A stretch of 64,000 nucleotides of DNA, taken from contig JACPFU010000012.1 of the NCBI GenBank assembly GCA_016182785.1, positions 62,001 through 126,000 on the forward strand. Reading direction: 5' to 3'. Numbering within the stretch: position 1 is the first letter of the stretch; each line of letters begins with the position of its first letter. This DNA comes from Lysobacterales bacterium (GTDB taxonomy: Bacteria > Pseudomonadota > Gammaproteobacteria > Xanthomonadales > Ahniellaceae). The position numbers and the translations under genes were made by a program. The notes under the pieces were generated by a model. The model made no database searches and had not been told where the DNA came from. It saw only the letters and a program-made list of their open reading frames with translations. This document shows positions 8,741-16,726 of the stretch, in pieces.

Positions 8741-9385
8741 TTACCGCTTCACCAGGTAGCCAACCGAGTCCGCCGCAGCGTCGATGAGATCAACGATCAG
8801 CGGGTCGGCCAACGTGCGATGGAAATCCGGCGTGCGCGGAAAGGGCTGCTTGCGCAACGCGCGCTCGTTCAGCACGTACGCGACCGCGTTGCCGTTCATC
8901 GAACTGCAGTACGCGAAGCCGTCGACCGAGTCGTACGCGGCGTACAAGGCAGCGGCCCATTCCTGGGCGCGCGCGCGTGGCCCGGAGTGGATCGCGGTGG
9001 ATGCACCCATGCGCGTGACGAACGCGCCGGTCAGATCGAGCAGACGCAAGTCGGCGGCGAGCGTCCACACCGCGAGGTAGGGCTGGTGCTTCAGGACATC
9101 GACGACGCGCGTGGCCTGGTACACCTCGGCGATGCACGTCTGCGCGGCCGCCGCGCAGTAGTACACGCCGCGCTGTTGCAGTTGTGGCCGGCCGTGCCGG
9201 TCGCGAGCCTGGTGATCGAAGCGCGACTGCGTCGGACCCCAATGGCGGAACTGGTTCCACCGGGTCGGATGGTCACCGCCCGCGAAGCCGATGCGGGCCA
9301 GGCGTGTACCCGCTGCCAGCCTCCTCATCGCCGGTGTCAGACTGCGCAGGCGTTCTACTGCCGGCGCGAGCGGCAGCTTGGCCAT
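8741..9385 (-). CDS. RES-domain protein, probable toxin
   Basis: A 214-residue RES-domain protein. Family residues are visible: an Arg in TRLARIGF near the start, TRWNQFRHWGPTQSRFD, the GVYYCAAAAQTCIAEVYQ core with its conserved Glu, and a Ser/Asn-rich YCSSMNGNAVA segment near the C-terminus. RES toxins degrade or modify NAD+ and arrest growth; the partner is an Xre/MbcA/ParS antitoxin. The ATG overlaps the upstream gene's TAA by one base, and that gene has a matching antitoxin tail. Toxicity is an inference from family and context. Confidence 0.8.
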   Translation of the reverse strand: MAKLPLAPAVERLRSLTPAMRRLAAGTRLARIGFAGGDHPTRWNQFRHWGPTQSRFDHQARDRHGRPQLQQRGVYYCAAAAQTCIAEVYQATRVVDVLKHQPYLAVWTLAADLRLLDLTGAFVTRMGASTAIHSGPRARAQEWAAALYAAYDSVDGFAYCSSMNGNAVAYVLNERALRKQPFPRTPDFHRTLADPLIVDLIDAAADSVGYLVKR

Positions 9386-9978
9386 TACAGACCTTCCGCG
9401 AGCGCCAGCACCGAATCCACGTCGCCGGTTCGCAACAGCCATTCGCGTGGCGACACCGACCTACCCTTGTCAGCGGAGAGGAAGTCCGGAGTTGGCGTCA
9501 GGAACCACATCGCAAACGCCAACGGCGATACCTTGTCGCCCACGGCGGCAAGCAGCTTGGGCAATCCCGGAACCTCGATTCCACGCTCGAACTGGAACCA
9601 TGGCACGCGCTTCTCTCCGTTCAGCTCGACCGCCAGCAGCGTTCCCTCGCGGATGCGCTGCCGAATGCGGCTTGGGTCCAGACCCAGCTTCTCGGCGAGT
9701 TCCGCCGGCGTGTCCGCCTGCTGAAACAGCTCCAGGAAGGTCGCGGCATAGCGCCCGCGGGCGCTGGCGGCAGCCTGGCGTGTCCGCGGGGTGGTGCGCA
9801 TGCCCACTGCTGCGAGCGCACTTGCTTCGGCTTCCGGCAAAGCGGATTCGAGCGGGTGCGTGGACGGCAGCAACGAACGGAAACCAGCGTCTTGCAGAGC
9901 CGCCTCCGCCAGGCGCAGTCGTTCCTTGCGGGACAGACCTTCCAGCGCCGAGGTGATGATCGGAGCAGAGGCACTCAT
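9385..9978 (-). CDS. Xre/MbcA/ParS-type antitoxin
   Basis: A 197-residue protein with an N-terminal extension, a helix-turn-helix region around TPAELAEKLGLDPSRIRQRI, and a C-terminal toxin-binding-like tail (PREWLLRTGDVDSVLALAEG) resembling DUF2384 of MbcA/ParS antitoxins. It is immediately upstream of, and overlaps by one base, a RES toxin gene. Two in-frame ATGs exist (9984 and 9978); 9978 is chosen because GGGAG lies nine bases before it, too close for 9984. The promoter carries an inverted repeat likely to be bound by this protein. Confidence 0.75.
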   Translation of the reverse strand: MSASAPIITSALEGLSRKERLRLAEAALQDAGFRSLLPSTHPLESALPEAEASALAAVGMRTTPRTRQAAASARGRYAATFLELFQQADTPAELAEKLGLDPSRIRQRIREGTLLAVELNGEKRVPWFQFERGIEVPGLPKLLAAVGDKVSPLAFAMWFLTPTPDFLSADKGRSVSPREWLLRTGDVDSVLALAEGL

Positions 9979-9988
9979 TCCCATTGGC

Positions 9989-10038
9989 TCCCGTCGCAAG
10001 TTGACGGGAATTGTCGTCCTGGCGTCGCTTGATTGCAA
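9989..10038 (-). promoter_or_regulatory. Promoter and palindromic operator of the toxin-antitoxin operon
   Basis: -35 TTGCAA (10038-10033), 17-base spacer, -10 GACAAT (10015-10010). Directly downstream are inverted heptamers TCCCGTC (9989-9995) and GACGGGA (10003-10009) separated by seven bases, at the expected transcription start. This is the usual layout for antitoxin autorepression. Confidence 0.65.
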
Positions 10039-10052
10039 GGCCGCAACGCAAA

Positions 10053-10078
10053 GCGGGGCGCATTGATCTGCGCCCCGC
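10053..10078 (-). terminator. Likely terminator of the metallopeptidase-TPM gene
   Basis: A perfect 9-bp GC stem (10053-10061 with 10070-10078), eight-base loop, followed on the minus strand by TTTGCGTTG. It lies between the lipoprotein gene and the toxin-antitoxin promoter. The T-tract is weak. Confidence 0.6.
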
Positions 10079-10133
10079 CCTGGAACACACCAACGATTGC
10101 CGCAGCCGACCAGTGTCGGCCGTGGCGGTTGCG

Positions 10134-11936
10134 TCACTTCGCCGCGAGGTCGTAGCTGAGCACGTCGAAGCTCAGCGTGTCCTCGGGGTTCTGGCTGAGC
10201 GAGGCTTCGCGGGTGATGAACACGTAGGACTTGCCCTCCTCCAGCTTGCTCGTCATCAGCGCTTCGGTGTGCGGGTGTGCGTACACCAGCAGGTTGCGGC
10301 CGTCCGGCGTGACCACGTGCATCGGCGCGCCGACCATTTCGGCGTGGGTGTCGTTGATCCACTTCGACTGCTCGCCCGCGGCCGGGTTGCGACTGACCAG
10401 CTTGCCCTCGATGCGGGTGATCTTGCGCCAGGTCGGGTCCTGCTCCGGCTCGATGTCGGTGCCGTTCATGCGCGCATTCGAGACCTCCTCGAATTTCGCC
10501 ATCAGCTCGCCGAGGCTCTGGTAGCGGATCTGGAAGTCCCAATGGCTCACGTCCTGCGCGATGTGCTCGGCGGCACCGAGCGCCATCTCGGTCTGCGCGT
10601 CGTTGCATGCGCCCTTGCAGTAGGGCACGCCGATTTCGAGGAAGCCCTTGAGGCGGTCCTTCTCCAGATCGACGTAGTCGCGCATCTCGAGCATCACTCC
10701 CGGCCCCATGGCCACACCGGCCTGGCCTTCGCTCGGCACCGCGACCAGCACCGCGCCGTTGCCGACGTCGAGCTTGCCGACGCGCAACTGGCGCATCATC
10801 GCGTAGGCATAGTCGTCCGCGCTCATGCCGTGCAGGCTCTTGGCGATGATGGTGACGATCTCGACCTGGTGCTGCTCGGCGGTTTCGTACATGCGCTTCT
10901 CGAACGCCGCGCGCGTGGTCGCATCGAGCAGGCCGACCTCGTCGATCACGAACTTGCCGAACTTGGCCGGGATCGCGTTCGCGTCCGGCGCCGGCAGCAC
11001 ATCGACCGGGCCCTTCGCGGCGACACTGGTGTCGGCGGGCTTGTCCTCGCCCATGGTCGGGAAGGTCGGGAACGCCGGGGCATCGGCGGGCGCGCTGGTG
11101 GCCGGAGCGGTGGTGGCCGGCGCAGTCGTCGCCGGCGCCGAGGTTGCGGGCGCGTTCTGCGCGACGCTGTCGGCAGCCGGGGTGCGCTTCGGCGCATTCG
11201 GCGAGGGCACGGTGCCGCTGCAGTCGCCGCCCTGTTGTGCGCAGGCCTGTTCCCAGCCTTCGGCGATGGCCGCAACGCGCTTGCCGCGTCCCGGATGGGT
11301 CGGGCCATCGGCTTCCGGCACCAGCGTGTTCATCGCCTTCTGCGCGTCGGCGAGCAGGGCACCCATCTTGTACAGCACGTAGCCGCTGAACTTGTCGGCT
11401 TCGAGCTCGGTCGGCGGCTGGCTGCCACCGGGCTGGATGGTGTGACCGGACAGATGGTGCCCGACCTCGTGCGCCATGATGCTGACCGGCGCCCAGTTGT
11501 TGTTCGCGGTCGCCTTCTGCACGTCGGCCATGAAGCGTTCGTTGTAGGCGATGACGCGATGCGGCAGCTTGTCGTCGCCGACCAGGATCACGGCGGCGGC
11601 GTTAGGCACCTGCGGATGCGGCAGCACGTCGAAGTTCTGCGGCAGGCCGGTGTATTTCATGATCTCGGCGACCACCTGCTGGCCGGCGCCGTCGCGCCCG
11701 GCAGCCATGCCGTGTGCATCGACCTTGACCGGCGAACCGTCATAGGAACAAGCCTGAAGCTGGCTGGCGAGTTCGTCGACCATGGCCGCTTCGCTCATCC
11801 CACCCGTTGGCGCGGGCGAGTTGGCAGCCAGGGACTGGCCACCGGCTGCGGCGTCATCGCTGCCGCCACAAGCGGCGAGCGCGACAGCGAGGGCGGAACA
11901 GAGCAACGTGCGGGTCAGCGGGATATTCGGGTTCAT
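10134..11936 (-). CDS. Lipoprotein with M48-like metallopeptidase and TPM domains
   Basis: A 600-residue predicted lipoprotein: lipobox LAAC with Cys23. The first domain carries the zinc motif HEVGHHLSGH at 156-165 and a following ELEADKFSG glutamate, as in gluzincin (M48-type) peptidases. A Pro/Ala/Thr-rich linker of APATS/APATT repeats (about 265-300) leads to a TPM domain (YgcG/Psb32 type; GKFVIDEVGLLDATTRAAF, then VGNGAVLVAVP). A third C-terminal region of about 150 residues is not recognised. Protease and TPM domains in one chain are unusual. It is probably anchored in a membrane and may handle envelope proteins under stress; substrate unknown. Confidence 0.82.
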   Translation of the reverse strand: MNPNIPLTRTLLCSALAVALAACGGSDDAAAGGQSLAANSPAPTGGMSEAAMVDELASQLQACSYDGSPVKVDAHGMAAGRDGAGQQVVAEIMKYTGLPQNFDVLPHPQVPNAAAVILVGDDKLPHRVIAYNERFMADVQKATANNNWAPVSIMAHEVGHHLSGHTIQPGGSQPPTELEADKFSGYVLYKMGALLADAQKAMNTLVPEADGPTHPGRGKRVAAIAEGWEQACAQQGGDCSGTVPSPNAPKRTPAADSVAQNAPATSAPATTAPATTAPATSAPADAPAFPTFPTMGEDKPADTSVAAKGPVDVLPAPDANAIPAKFGKFVIDEVGLLDATTRAAFEKRMYETAEQHQVEIVTIIAKSLHGMSADDYAYAMMRQLRVGKLDVGNGAVLVAVPSEGQAGVAMGPGVMLEMRDYVDLEKDRLKGFLEIGVPYCKGACNDAQTEMALGAAEHIAQDVSHWDFQIRYQSLGELMAKFEEVSNARMNGTDIEPEQDPTWRKITRIEGKLVSRNPAAGEQSKWINDTHAEMVGAPMHVVTPDGRNLLVYAHPHTEALMTSKLEEGKSYVFITREASLSQNPEDTLSFDVLSYDLAAK

Positions 11937-11968
11937 GGATTCGATTCCGATGGTTTGAAGGGGAGGAT

Positions 11969-12763
11969 TCAGGCAGATGGAGCGATTTGGGCGAGAACGA
12001 TCTTGATCACGGCGAGGGAATACAGGCGCACCAGAAGGAACTTGATCGCGATGAAGGCGCCGGCGGCGAGCAGCAGCCGCCACCAGTCGCGGCGCCACTC
12101 GAGCAGGAAGAACTGGCGAAACGCGAGCACCATGATCAGCGCCTCGATGCCATCCATCGGCCACGCTCGAAACAGCTTGTGAGCGGCCAGAAACTCGGGG
12201 TGGCGAAGCAACAACGCGGGCAGCCAAACCACGATGTTGGCGGCGATCACGAGGAAATGGACATAGAGACCGAGCACCAGATGCTCGGTGACGTTGTAGG
12301 GCTGCCGCCAGCGCAGCACCAGCAGCGAAGCGGCGGTGATCGCGAACACCCCGAGCGACACCGACCAGTTGGCGTAGGCACGAACCAGTTCCATTGCCTG
12401 GCCGAGATTGGCGTCTTGTGACGCCAGGTGGTTGGCTCGGAACAGGATCAGCAGCAGCACACCGATCGCGATCAACAGCAACTTGAGCGGATGCACGTGC
12501 TTGGCGCGTGCGCCGAGCACGAACTCGCGGGCGATGTGGCCGGGGGAATGCGCGAGGCGCCACGCGGCCTTGACGATGCCGAACTCGAACACCCGGTAGC
12601 TCTGCCAGGCCTCGGCGCGCACCGCGCCGAAGTCGAGCCGATGCGCACGCTTCTGTCCGCAGCGACCACAGAACGGCGTCGTCAGTTCGGCGCCGCAGTT
12701 GTGGCAGACCGGCGCCGCGAAGTGGGCGGCGTCGGGTGGCTGCGGGGTGGGAAGCGTGGACAT
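11969..12763 (-). CDS. DUF3667 membrane protein with zinc ribbon
   Basis: A 264-residue protein. Residues 18-38 form a zinc ribbon (CHNCGAE...CGRCGQKR), then the family phrase AWQSYRVFEF, and four or five membrane helices (ILLLILFRA, SVSLGVFAITAASLLVL, HFLVIAANIVVWLPALLL, IKFLLVRLYSLAVIKIVLA). This matches DUF3667 in size and order. Its function is unknown. It is 32 bases upstream of the metallopeptidase-TPM gene on the same strand and probably co-transcribed. Confidence 0.82.
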   Translation of the reverse strand: MSTLPTPQPPDAAHFAAPVCHNCGAELTTPFCGRCGQKRAHRLDFGAVRAEAWQSYRVFEFGIVKAAWRLAHSPGHIAREFVLGARAKHVHPLKLLLIAIGVLLLILFRANHLASQDANLGQAMELVRAYANWSVSLGVFAITAASLLVLRWRQPYNVTEHLVLGLYVHFLVIAANIVVWLPALLLRHPEFLAAHKLFRAWPMDGIEALIMVLAFRQFFLLEWRRDWWRLLLAAGAFIAIKFLLVRLYSLAVIKIVLAQIAPSA

Positions 12764-12791
12764 CGTCAGGGCCGTTTGGCGCGGGCGCGGA

Positions 12792-13436
12792 TCAGTTCGC
12801 GACTTCGGCCAGCTCGAAGTTGTCGAACACCGCGCTGGTGCCGGCGGTCTTCTCGCCCATCACGATCAGCCCGGCGCCGCCCTTGGCCAGCGCGGCATCG
12901 TCGGCCTCGGCGACGACTTCGCCGTCGAGCGTCAGCTTCAGCGAGCTGCCGACGCACTGCGCACCGATGCGGACATCGGCGATGTTCGGCATCGCGCCCT
13001 CGAAACGACCGCTGGTCAGCGTCGTCGCCTGCCCGCCCTGCACCTTCAGGATCGCGTAGCCGTGACCGCCGGAAACCATGAACGCGTAGAAGTGGTTGTT
13101 GTCGGCATGGCGGCAGACGACGCCGCCGGTGCCCTGGCCGACGCCGGTGTACAGGAACAGGTTGGCCTCGACGCGCACATCGGCGCCCTTGGCCTGGCGC
13201 GGAGCCGGCATGACGCCGTAGGTGGCGTCGTCGACCGGAGTCATCTGGTAGCCGCCGGAACCGTCATACAGCGCGATGCCCTTGGCGTTGTGGTCGGCAA
13301 CCTGGGTGTTGACCCAGCCGCTGCCATCGTTGGAGAAGTCGTCCTGCATGACCAGCTTCTCGCCCGCCAGCACCGGCGCGGCGGCCAGCAGGGCGGTCAC
13401 GAGGGCGACTACGGCGGTACGGGAATGACGCTTCAT
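12792..13436 (-). CDS. Secreted LamG/concanavalin-like protein, hypothetical
   Basis: A 214-residue exported protein. The signal peptide spans residues 1-24 (ending AAPVLAGEK), and the mature part is a single beta-sandwich of the kind found in DUF1080/LamG domains: QDDFSNDGSGW at the start, GVVCRHADNNHFYAFMVSGG in the middle and DNFELAEVAN at the end. Such domains bind carbohydrates or act as surface modules; no catalytic residues are recognised. GGAG sits before the ATG. It precedes the DUF3667 gene by 28 bases and probably heads that operon. Confidence 0.72.
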   Translation of the reverse strand: MKRHSRTAVVALVTALLAAAPVLAGEKLVMQDDFSNDGSGWVNTQVADHNAKGIALYDGSGGYQMTPVDDATYGVMPAPRQAKGADVRVEANLFLYTGVGQGTGGVVCRHADNNHFYAFMVSGGHGYAILKVQGGQATTLTSGRFEGAMPNIADVRIGAQCVGSSLKLTLDGEVVAEADDAALAKGGAGLIVMGEKTAGTSAVFDNFELAEVAN

Positions 13437-13528
13437 CTTGTTCTCCGAGGTTCGGCGGCGGAATGCCGCGTTCAGTGGGCAGTACGCAGTGACGCGGCGT
13501 TTTCTCCGGTCGGACCGAACGCGGTCGT

Positions 13529-13550
13529 GCGGCGGAAACGCCGCCGTTTT
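13529..13550. other. GC hairpin in divergent sigma/LamG intergenic region
   Basis: GCGGCG (13529-13534) pairs with CGCCGC (13539-13544) around GAAA and is followed by CGTTTT on the plus strand. It looks like a terminator but no plus-strand gene precedes it within the window; it may attenuate or regulate one of the two divergent genes. Confidence 0.35.
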
Positions 13551-13689
13551 GCGTACAGTCAGCCAAGCCACGCGAATCCCCATGCCAATCATGCCCGCAA
13601 CCCTGGTGTCCTGTCTGCCGCGCCGCCACGCGCAACCGCGGCGCGCCCGCTCGCGCGCGGACCACTGCCGCCGCGTGCCCCTTCGGCCC

Positions 13690-13695
13690 TATGCT
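13690..13695 (+). promoter_or_regulatory. -10-like hexamer, leaderless spacing (ECF sigma gene)
   Basis: TATGCT ends six bases before the ATG at 13702 and there is no ribosome site between them, the layout of a leaderless transcript. No consensus -35. Confidence 0.4.
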
Positions 13696-13701
13696 TCGCG
13701 C

Positions 13702-14277
13702 ATGACGGGGAATGCGGACGACATCACCGGCTGGCTCAACGACTGGCAACAGGGCGACGCGCTCGCGCGCGACCGCGTGTTCGGGCGCCTGTACGCCGAG
13801 ATGAAGCGGCTGGCGGCAACGGTGCTCCGATCCGAGTCCGGCCACGACACGTTGCAGCCGACGGCGCTGCTCAACGACGCGCTGATGAAGCTGATCCAGG
13901 CGCGCGCGCCCAATGTTGAAGACCGCGGCCATTTCATTCGCGTCGTCGCGCGCGCCATGCGCCAGATCCTGATCGACCGCGCGCGGCGCAAGCTCGCGGA
14001 GAAGCGCGGCGCCGGCGTGGTGCCGGAGTCGATCGACGACATTGACGTCGCCGGCATCGGTTCGCCGCACGAACTGGTCGCGCTCGACGATGCGCTCAGC
14101 GTGCTCGCCAAGCTCGACCCGCGCGCCGCCGCGGTGGTCGAGATGCGCGTGTTCGCCGGGCTGACCATCGAGGAAACCGCGCAGGCGCTGGACATCCACC
14201 CGTCCTCGGTCAACCGCGAATGGGCGCAGGCCAGCGCCTGGCTGCGCGAGCAACTCGGCGATGACCGCGGCGACTGA
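13702..14277 (+). CDS. ECF-like RNA polymerase sigma factor (TIGR02999 type)
   Basis: A 191-residue sigma-70 family protein. Region 2 reads VFGRLYAEMKRLAATVL...HDTLQPTALLNDALMKL, then FIRVVARAMRQILIDRARRK; region 4 is a helix-turn-helix (LTIEETAQALDIHPSSVNREW). The LQPTALLNDA phrase and the VARAMRQILIDRAR helix are hallmarks of the TIGR02999 group, which is usually encoded next to a Ser/Thr kinase, as here. The kinase gene starts 17 bases inside this one, so the two are translationally coupled. The kinase probably controls sigma activity by phosphorylation (inference). Confidence 0.9.
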   Translation: MTGNADDITGWLNDWQQGDALARDRVFGRLYAEMKRLAATVLRSESGHDTLQPTALLNDALMKLIQARAPNVEDRGHFIRVVARAMRQILIDRARRKLAEKRGAGVVPESIDDIDVAGIGSPHELVALDDALSVLAKLDPRAAAVVEMRVFAGLTIEETAQALDIHPSSVNREWAQASAWLREQLGDDRGD

Positions 14278-16717
14278 TCCGGCGCGATACGCGCGCCTCA
14301 AGGATCTGCATTTCGAGCTCGACGCGCTGGAACCGGCGCGGCGCGAGGAACGCCTGCGCGAACTCGCCGCGAGCGAACCCGGGCTGGCCACCGCTCTGCG
14401 CCGCCGCTTCGCCGGCCCCGGCCGCCCGCTCGACATCCTCGATCGCGCCGAACGTGTCGAACGCGACGGCGCCGCGCTGCAGCTGCCGCAGTACCGCATC
14501 GTGCGCGAACTCGGTCGCGGCGGCATGGGCCGGGTGTGGCTGGCCGAACGCCGCCTCGACGACGCCGCGCAGCTGGTCGCGCTCAAACAGATCGCCAATG
14601 CCCACTGGAGCGACGACGACGAGCGGCGCTTCCAGCGCGAGCGGCGCATCCTCGCCGGACTCGACCATCCGAACATCGCCGCGCTGGTCGACGGCGGCCG
14701 CGACGCCCAGGGTGCTCCCTACCTGGCCACCGTGTTCGTCGACGGCCAGCGCCTCGATCGCTGGTGCACCGACCGTGGCGCCGCGCGCCGCGAGCGCGTG
14801 CGGCTGATCCGCGACCTCGCCGCCGCGGTCGCCTACGCGCACCGCAAGCTGGTGGTGCACCGCGACCTGAAGCCGGCGAACATCCTGGTCACCGCCGATG
14901 GCGTGCCCAAGCTGCTCGACTTCGGCATCGCGCGACTGCTCGACGAGGACGCGATCACCGCCACCGGCCCGAGCCAGATGACGCTGCGCTACGCCGCGCC
15001 GGAACAGGTGCAGGGCCACGCCGGCGGCGGCGTCGGAGTCGACATCTACGCGCTCGGCGTGCTGCTCTACGAGCTGCTCGCCGGACAGTCGCCGTATGGT
15101 CGCCCCGACGGCGCCGCGGCGCTGGTGCGCGCGATCCTCGAAGCCCGCCCGGCCGCGCCGACCCGGCTGCAGGGCGCAACCGATGCCGACCTCGACGCGA
15201 TCTGCCTGAAGGCGTTGCGCAAGCTGCCCGAGGAGCGCTACGCCAGCGCCGACGCGCTCGGTCTCGATCTCGACCGCTGGCTGCGCGGCGAACCGGTCGA
15301 GGCGCGCCGCGGCGAGCGCGGCTATCGCGCACGCGCCTTCCTGCGCCGCTACTGGGTGGTGCTGGCGAGCCTGGCGGCGGTGCTGGCCGCGGCGGCGGTG
15401 TTCCTCGCTTACCACGTCGCCTCGCTCGACCGCCAGCTCGCCGAGACCGCGCGCGAACGCGACAAGGCGCGCGCAGTCGCGTCCTACTTCCAGGAGCTGT
15501 TCGCTTCCGCCAACCCTTCGGCGACGCGCGGCGACGACCTCAGTGCGCGCGAACTGCTGGCGCGCAGCGTCAAGCGCCTGGAGGAAGGCGACACCACCGG
15601 CATGGACGATGACGCGCGCGCATCGATGTTCCATGCCGCTGCGCGGATCATGCGCTCGCAGGGTCTGAACAACGAATCCGCGCGCATGTTCGATCGCGCC
15701 TTGCAGCTGTGGCTGAGCCTGCCGAAAGTGCCGGAAGACGACGTCGCCGACGCCTACAACGAGCGCGCACTGGTGTATTTCAGCCGCGGCGAATACGACG
15801 AGACGCTGGCGCTGCTGCACACCGCGCTGGCCCGGCGCGACGCGATGCGCGACCACGACAGCGTGCAGCGCGGCGTGTTGCTGCAGCAGTTGTCGGTAAC
15901 GCTGCGCTCGCTCGGGCGCAACGCCGAGGCCACCGCGGCGCTGTCGGAGTCGGTCGACGTGCTGGCGCGCAACCTGCCCGAGGCGCGCGCCAACTACGCC
16001 GTCTCGCTCGGCAACCTCGGCACCTTCCTGGTCACCGAAGGCGATGCCGCGCAGGGCCACGCCAAGCTCGCCGAGGCGGTGCAGCAACTCACCCTGCTCA
16101 AGCCGGAACGCACCTCGCTGCTGCTGGCGATGCGGCGCAACCATGCCATGAGCCTGCGCGAACTCGGCCGCTTTGCCGAAGCCGACCGCGAATACGCCGA
16201 CCTGCTTGAGCGCATGCGCGCGTTCTTCGGCGCCGAGCACATCGAGATCGCACGCACCCACCATTCGTGGGCGCAGGGGCTGATCGTGCAGCGCCGGCTC
16301 GATCAGGCCGAGCGCGAACTGGCCGAGGCCGAACGCGTCGAGCATGCACTCGGCAACGACGACGACCCGCGCCTGCTCGCCTACCGCGCCGACCGCGCGC
16401 GCATCCACATCGAGCGCGGCGAGTTCGCCCGCGCCATCGAATTGCTGGAGCCGGTGCTCACCCGGCGCGATGCCGGCGTGGTCAGCGAACGCAGCAGCGC
16501 CGACGCCGAGCGCGCCGCGCTCGCGCACGCACGCTGCACGCTGCATCCACACCCGGATGCAGTCGAAGTCCTGCGTGCCGCGCTCGCCGGGATGCGTGCC
16601 AAGCCGCCGCTGCCGCACGCGCTGATCGCGCAGGCCGAGGGCTGGCTCGATCGTTGTGCCGATTCGATTCGCAGCCTGCACGGAACTTCACATCTACGGC
16701 TGCCGGACCCGGTCTAG
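14261..16717 (+). CDS. Ser/Thr protein kinase with TPR sensor domain
   Basis: An 818-residue membrane kinase. A short N-terminal helical region precedes a Hanks-type kinase domain: glycine loop GRGGMG 85-90, ATP lysine Lys109, HRDLKPAN 200-207, DFG 220-222, APE 246-248. One transmembrane helix lies at about 364-385, and the outer half is TPR-like repeats (AEATAALSESVDVLARNL, RHFAEADREYADLLERM-like units). All catalytic residues are present. It follows and overlaps an ECF sigma gene, the standard pairing, and probably phosphorylates that sigma in response to a periplasmic cue. The TPR part may bind a partner protein. Confidence 0.92.
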   Translation: MTAATDPARYARLKDLHFELDALEPARREERLRELAASEPGLATALRRRFAGPGRPLDILDRAERVERDGAALQLPQYRIVRELGRGGMGRVWLAERRLDDAAQLVALKQIANAHWSDDDERRFQRERRILAGLDHPNIAALVDGGRDAQGAPYLATVFVDGQRLDRWCTDRGAARRERVRLIRDLAAAVAYAHRKLVVHRDLKPANILVTADGVPKLLDFGIARLLDEDAITATGPSQMTLRYAAPEQVQGHAGGGVGVDIYALGVLLYELLAGQSPYGRPDGAAALVRAILEARPAAPTRLQGATDADLDAICLKALRKLPEERYASADALGLDLDRWLRGEPVEARRGERGYRARAFLRRYWVVLASLAAVLAAAAVFLAYHVASLDRQLAETARERDKARAVASYFQELFASANPSATRGDDLSARELLARSVKRLEEGDTTGMDDDARASMFHAAARIMRSQGLNNESARMFDRALQLWLSLPKVPEDDVADAYNERALVYFSRGEYDETLALLHTALARRDAMRDHDSVQRGVLLQQLSVTLRSLGRNAEATAALSESVDVLARNLPEARANYAVSLGNLGTFLVTEGDAAQGHAKLAEAVQQLTLLKPERTSLLLAMRRNHAMSLRELGRFAEADREYADLLERMRAFFGAEHIEIARTHHSWAQGLIVQRRLDQAERELAEAERVEHALGNDDDPRLLAYRADRARIHIERGEFARAIELLEPVLTRRDAGVVSERSSADAERAALAHARCTLHPHPDAVEVLRAALAGMRAKPPLPHALIAQAEGWLDRCADSIRSLHGTSHLRLPDPV

Positions 16718-16720
16718 ACT
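16715..16720 (+). promoter_or_regulatory. -10-like hexamer, leaderless spacing (GGDEF-EAL gene)
   Basis: TAGACT overlaps the kinase stop codon and ends six bases before the GTG start at 16727; no ribosome site lies between. No consensus -35 was found. Confidence 0.35.
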
Positions 16721-16726
16721 GGGGCC

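Noticed and set aside
11080-11170. Apparent minisatellite in the metallopeptidase-TPM gene
   Set aside because: It is the Ala/Pro/Thr linker between domains; copies are short and degenerate and have no sign of slippage beyond the linker.
13437-13701. A gene in the sigma/LamG divergent region
   Set aside because: Open frames here have no ribosome site or recognisable content; only a hairpin and -10-like hexamer can be supported.
14210-16681. Very long open frame on the minus strand opposite the Ser/Thr kinase, and similar ones opposite 16694-19018, 21308-23401 and 22984-25560
   Set aside because: They lie antisense to clearly recognisable genes, have Arg/Ala/Gln-rich translations without domains, and are the usual shadows of high-GC coding DNA.
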